NCBI GenBank assembly: GCA_017469785.1
Contig: JAFUFU010000014.1
Location: 1-63,728 of the forward strand
DNA: 63,728 nt
From: Treponema sp.
Lineage (GTDB): Bacteria; Spirochaetota; Spirochaetia; Treponematales; Treponemataceae
Direction: 5' to 3'
Under the pieces are notes generated by a model. It saw only the letters and a program-made list of their open reading frames with translations, was not told where the DNA came from and ran no database searches. Shown in pieces: positions 62,432-63,728 of the stretch (position 1 is the first letter of the stretch; each line of letters begins with the position of its first letter). The translations under genes were made by a program, and so were the position numbers.

Positions 62432-63001
62432 ATGCGTAAAAACATTCTTTTTTGCTTTTTTTGCATGATTGTTTCATGTATCGCAAGTGCCGAAACATTC
62501 ACGCAGAATGGGCTTACATTCTGCACGGACTACTACGAGGGCGATTACTCGGACATTTCCAAAAAAATCCCTGCCGGCGAGGCGATAGTCTGTGAGCTTC
62601 CCGAAAAGGTGAAGAACTTGAAGATTCCCTCAAAAGTCGAGCATGGCGGAAAGTCGTATGCCGTAAAAGAAATTTATTATGCGAGCGGTGTCTCAATCTA
62701 TAAATACGGCAGGGATTTGGAATTCGTCGAGATTGAGGAAGGTGTCGAGAGAATCGGATTCAATGCCTTTTTTCAGTGCGACTACCTCAAAGAAATACGG
62801 ATTCCCTCTACCTGTACCGAAATCGACTTGGACAGGGGGCTTCCGAAAACCGATTCGTCTGGAAATCACTGGTACTGCGATTTGGAGCGCGTCATTGTTG
62901 CTGAGGGAAACCCGATTTATTATTCAAAAGACGGAATCTTGTATGACAAAAAATCAGGCGAAGTTCTTTTTATCCCACATAGAAACAAAAGCAAAAAATA
63001 G
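62432..63001 (+). CDS. BspA-like leucine-rich-repeat protein (cluster gene 6)
   Basis: This 189-residue secreted protein (MRKNILFCFFCMIVSCIASAE signal) has BspA/LRR_5-type repeats: LEFVEIEEGVERIGFNAFFQCDYLKEIRIPSTCTEI and the DGILYDKKSGEVLFIPHRNK end typical of these surface proteins. Two to three repeats are present, fewer than the ten or more of typical adhesins. I chose the ATG at 62432, ten bases after the previous stop. Only a weak ribosome-binding site is visible. Confidence 0.82.
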   Translation: MRKNILFCFFCMIVSCIASAETFTQNGLTFCTDYYEGDYSDISKKIPAGEAIVCELPEKVKNLKIPSKVEHGGKSYAVKEIYYASGVSIYKYGRDLEFVEIEEGVERIGFNAFFQCDYLKEIRIPSTCTEIDLDRGLPKTDSSGNHWYCDLERVIVAEGNPIYYSKDGILYDKKSGEVLFIPHRNKSKK

Positions 63002-63010
63002 GAGCTTTTT

Positions 63011-63728
63011 ATGGTCTACATTATCACGATTGCTTTCATTTTTGTCACGAGCCTTGTCACGATTGCCCTTTGTGGCGGCAGTATCGGGGGAACAATCGAC
63101 ATTCCGAGCATGTTCGTCGTGCTTGCGACGCTTTTCACGGTGCTGATTGCGTCAAGCTCTGTCCGTGATTTTTTCCGTGCGCTGAAAATTGCCGCGTCCA
63201 AGAAAGACTTTTCCGCGCTTCAAATCGCCCAGTCTCTTGCTTCTGTTTCGCTCGTGATTCACTCGCTTTTGTGCGCCGCCGGAATGATGCTCTGCCTTTG
63301 TATCGTCATGCTCCTGTCGCTTGCTGATGACAAAGGTTCTTTCGGTCCTGTGATAGCACTCGCCCTTCTCACGATTTTTTACGCGGGTGAAATCCTTCTC
63401 ATTCTGCTTCCTGTCAAGTCCGTGCTGTACAAAAAACTTTCCGCTCTCAAAAAATCTCCGTCTCAGGAAGCATTCATTTTCTCAAAACTCCCTGCAAAGC
63501 CGTTCCTTGCGTTCGCTGTCGGTGTGGTTGCGCTCTTTTTCCTTCTGTCGTTCGAGCACACTTTCGTTCTTTCAGATTATGTTGAGGGGCTTCTTTCTTC
63601 TGTTCCCGCGATGATTTTGTTCCTGCTGCTTGCTTCGTATCTTTTTCTCGTGCCGTCAAAACTTCTGTTTCCGTATCTTTCTGCTCTTAAAATCGGAATC
63701 TCCGCGAGGTCTTCCGAAAACATTCAGA
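63011..63728 (+). CDS. MotA-like membrane protein, cut by window end (cluster gene 7)
   Basis: This frame starts at 63011 with GGAG upstream and is open to the last base (239 codons seen). The N-terminus (VTIALCGGSIGGTIDIPSMFVVLATLFTVLIASSSVRDFFRALKIA) resembles MotA/ExbB-type proton channel subunits: the GG..IDIPS motif and the hydrophobic pattern match MotA. At least six membrane spans follow, so the rest differs from MotA. It is nine bases downstream of the BspA-like gene. It may power or anchor the envelope system. Confidence 0.6.
   Translation, partial: MVYIITIAFIFVTSLVTIALCGGSIGGTIDIPSMFVVLATLFTVLIASSSVRDFFRALKIAASKKDFSALQIAQSLASVSLVIHSLLCAAGMMLCLCIVMLLSLADDKGSFGPVIALALLTIFYAGEILLILLPVKSVLYKKLSALKKSPSQEAFIFSKLPAKPFLAFAVGVVALFFLLSFEHTFVLSDYVEGLLSSVPAMILFLLLASYLFLVPSKLLFPYLSALKIGISARSSENIQ

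Overview
The window is about 64 kb of a Treponema-like spirochaete chromosome, probably a host-associated commensal species. The evidence is FlaB-type flagellins next to fliD, a flgN-flgK-flgL-fliW-csrA block, a P19/Tp34-type iron lipoprotein system, and many treponeme-style lipoproteins. Gene order from the flagellins through fliD to tsaE/tsaB resembles what I remember of the T. pallidum fliD region; I could not check this. No insertion sequence, prophage or CRISPR array is visible.

Layout. (1) 276-4759, plus strand: flagellar hook-filament junction and flagellin-regulation genes flgN, flgK, flgL, fliW, csrA. (2) 4763-7753, minus: a 996-residue amino-acid permease fused to a hybrid histidine kinase. 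(3) 7840-15815, minus: tsaB, tsaE, a small conserved gene, a PilZ protein, a small flagella-linked gene, fliD, flaG and two flagellin genes. One flagellin has a near-consensus sigma-28 promoter and a leader hairpin with AGGA in its loop, as expected for CsrA/FliW control. (4) 16036-25279, minus: rdgB, a sigma-like HTH protein, nrnA, a small secreted protein, ornithine carbamoyltransferase, a CAT tRNA, nrdR, a biotin ECF transporter (T, A and BioY) under a BirA-type operator, and lnt. (5) 25356-34590, plus: a divergent galactokinase-like protein, surE, a TPR protein, an NHL/vWA protein, sbcD, sbcC. (6) 34605-47551, minus: a 13-kb iron-import block with a Cys-rich/HMA protein, feoB, two feoA genes, two MacB/FtsX-type ABC systems, a DUF4418 protein, a DUF2318-like Fe-S membrane protein, P19 and FTR1. 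(7) 47690-57416, both strands: a membrane PP2C phosphatase, HAD hydrolase, GH94 phosphorylase, TrpB2, AI-2E-type permease, serS and an XRE regulator. (8) 57586-63728, plus: a seven-gene run of lipoproteins and envelope proteins (two LPP20-like, a PEGA-repeat protein, a BspA-like protein, a MotA-like membrane protein cut by the window edge) behind one strong promoter. This run is the best candidate for an undescribed system.

Non-coding structure is rich. A 130-bp dispersed repeat occurs twice in the same sense orientation inside operons, with a divergent third relative. An 87-bp element folds as a three-way junction. There are 15 helically phased decamers with A-tracts, a 24-bp-arm hairpin downstream of feoB, and three promoters placed so close to the start codon that their mRNAs should be leaderless or nearly so.
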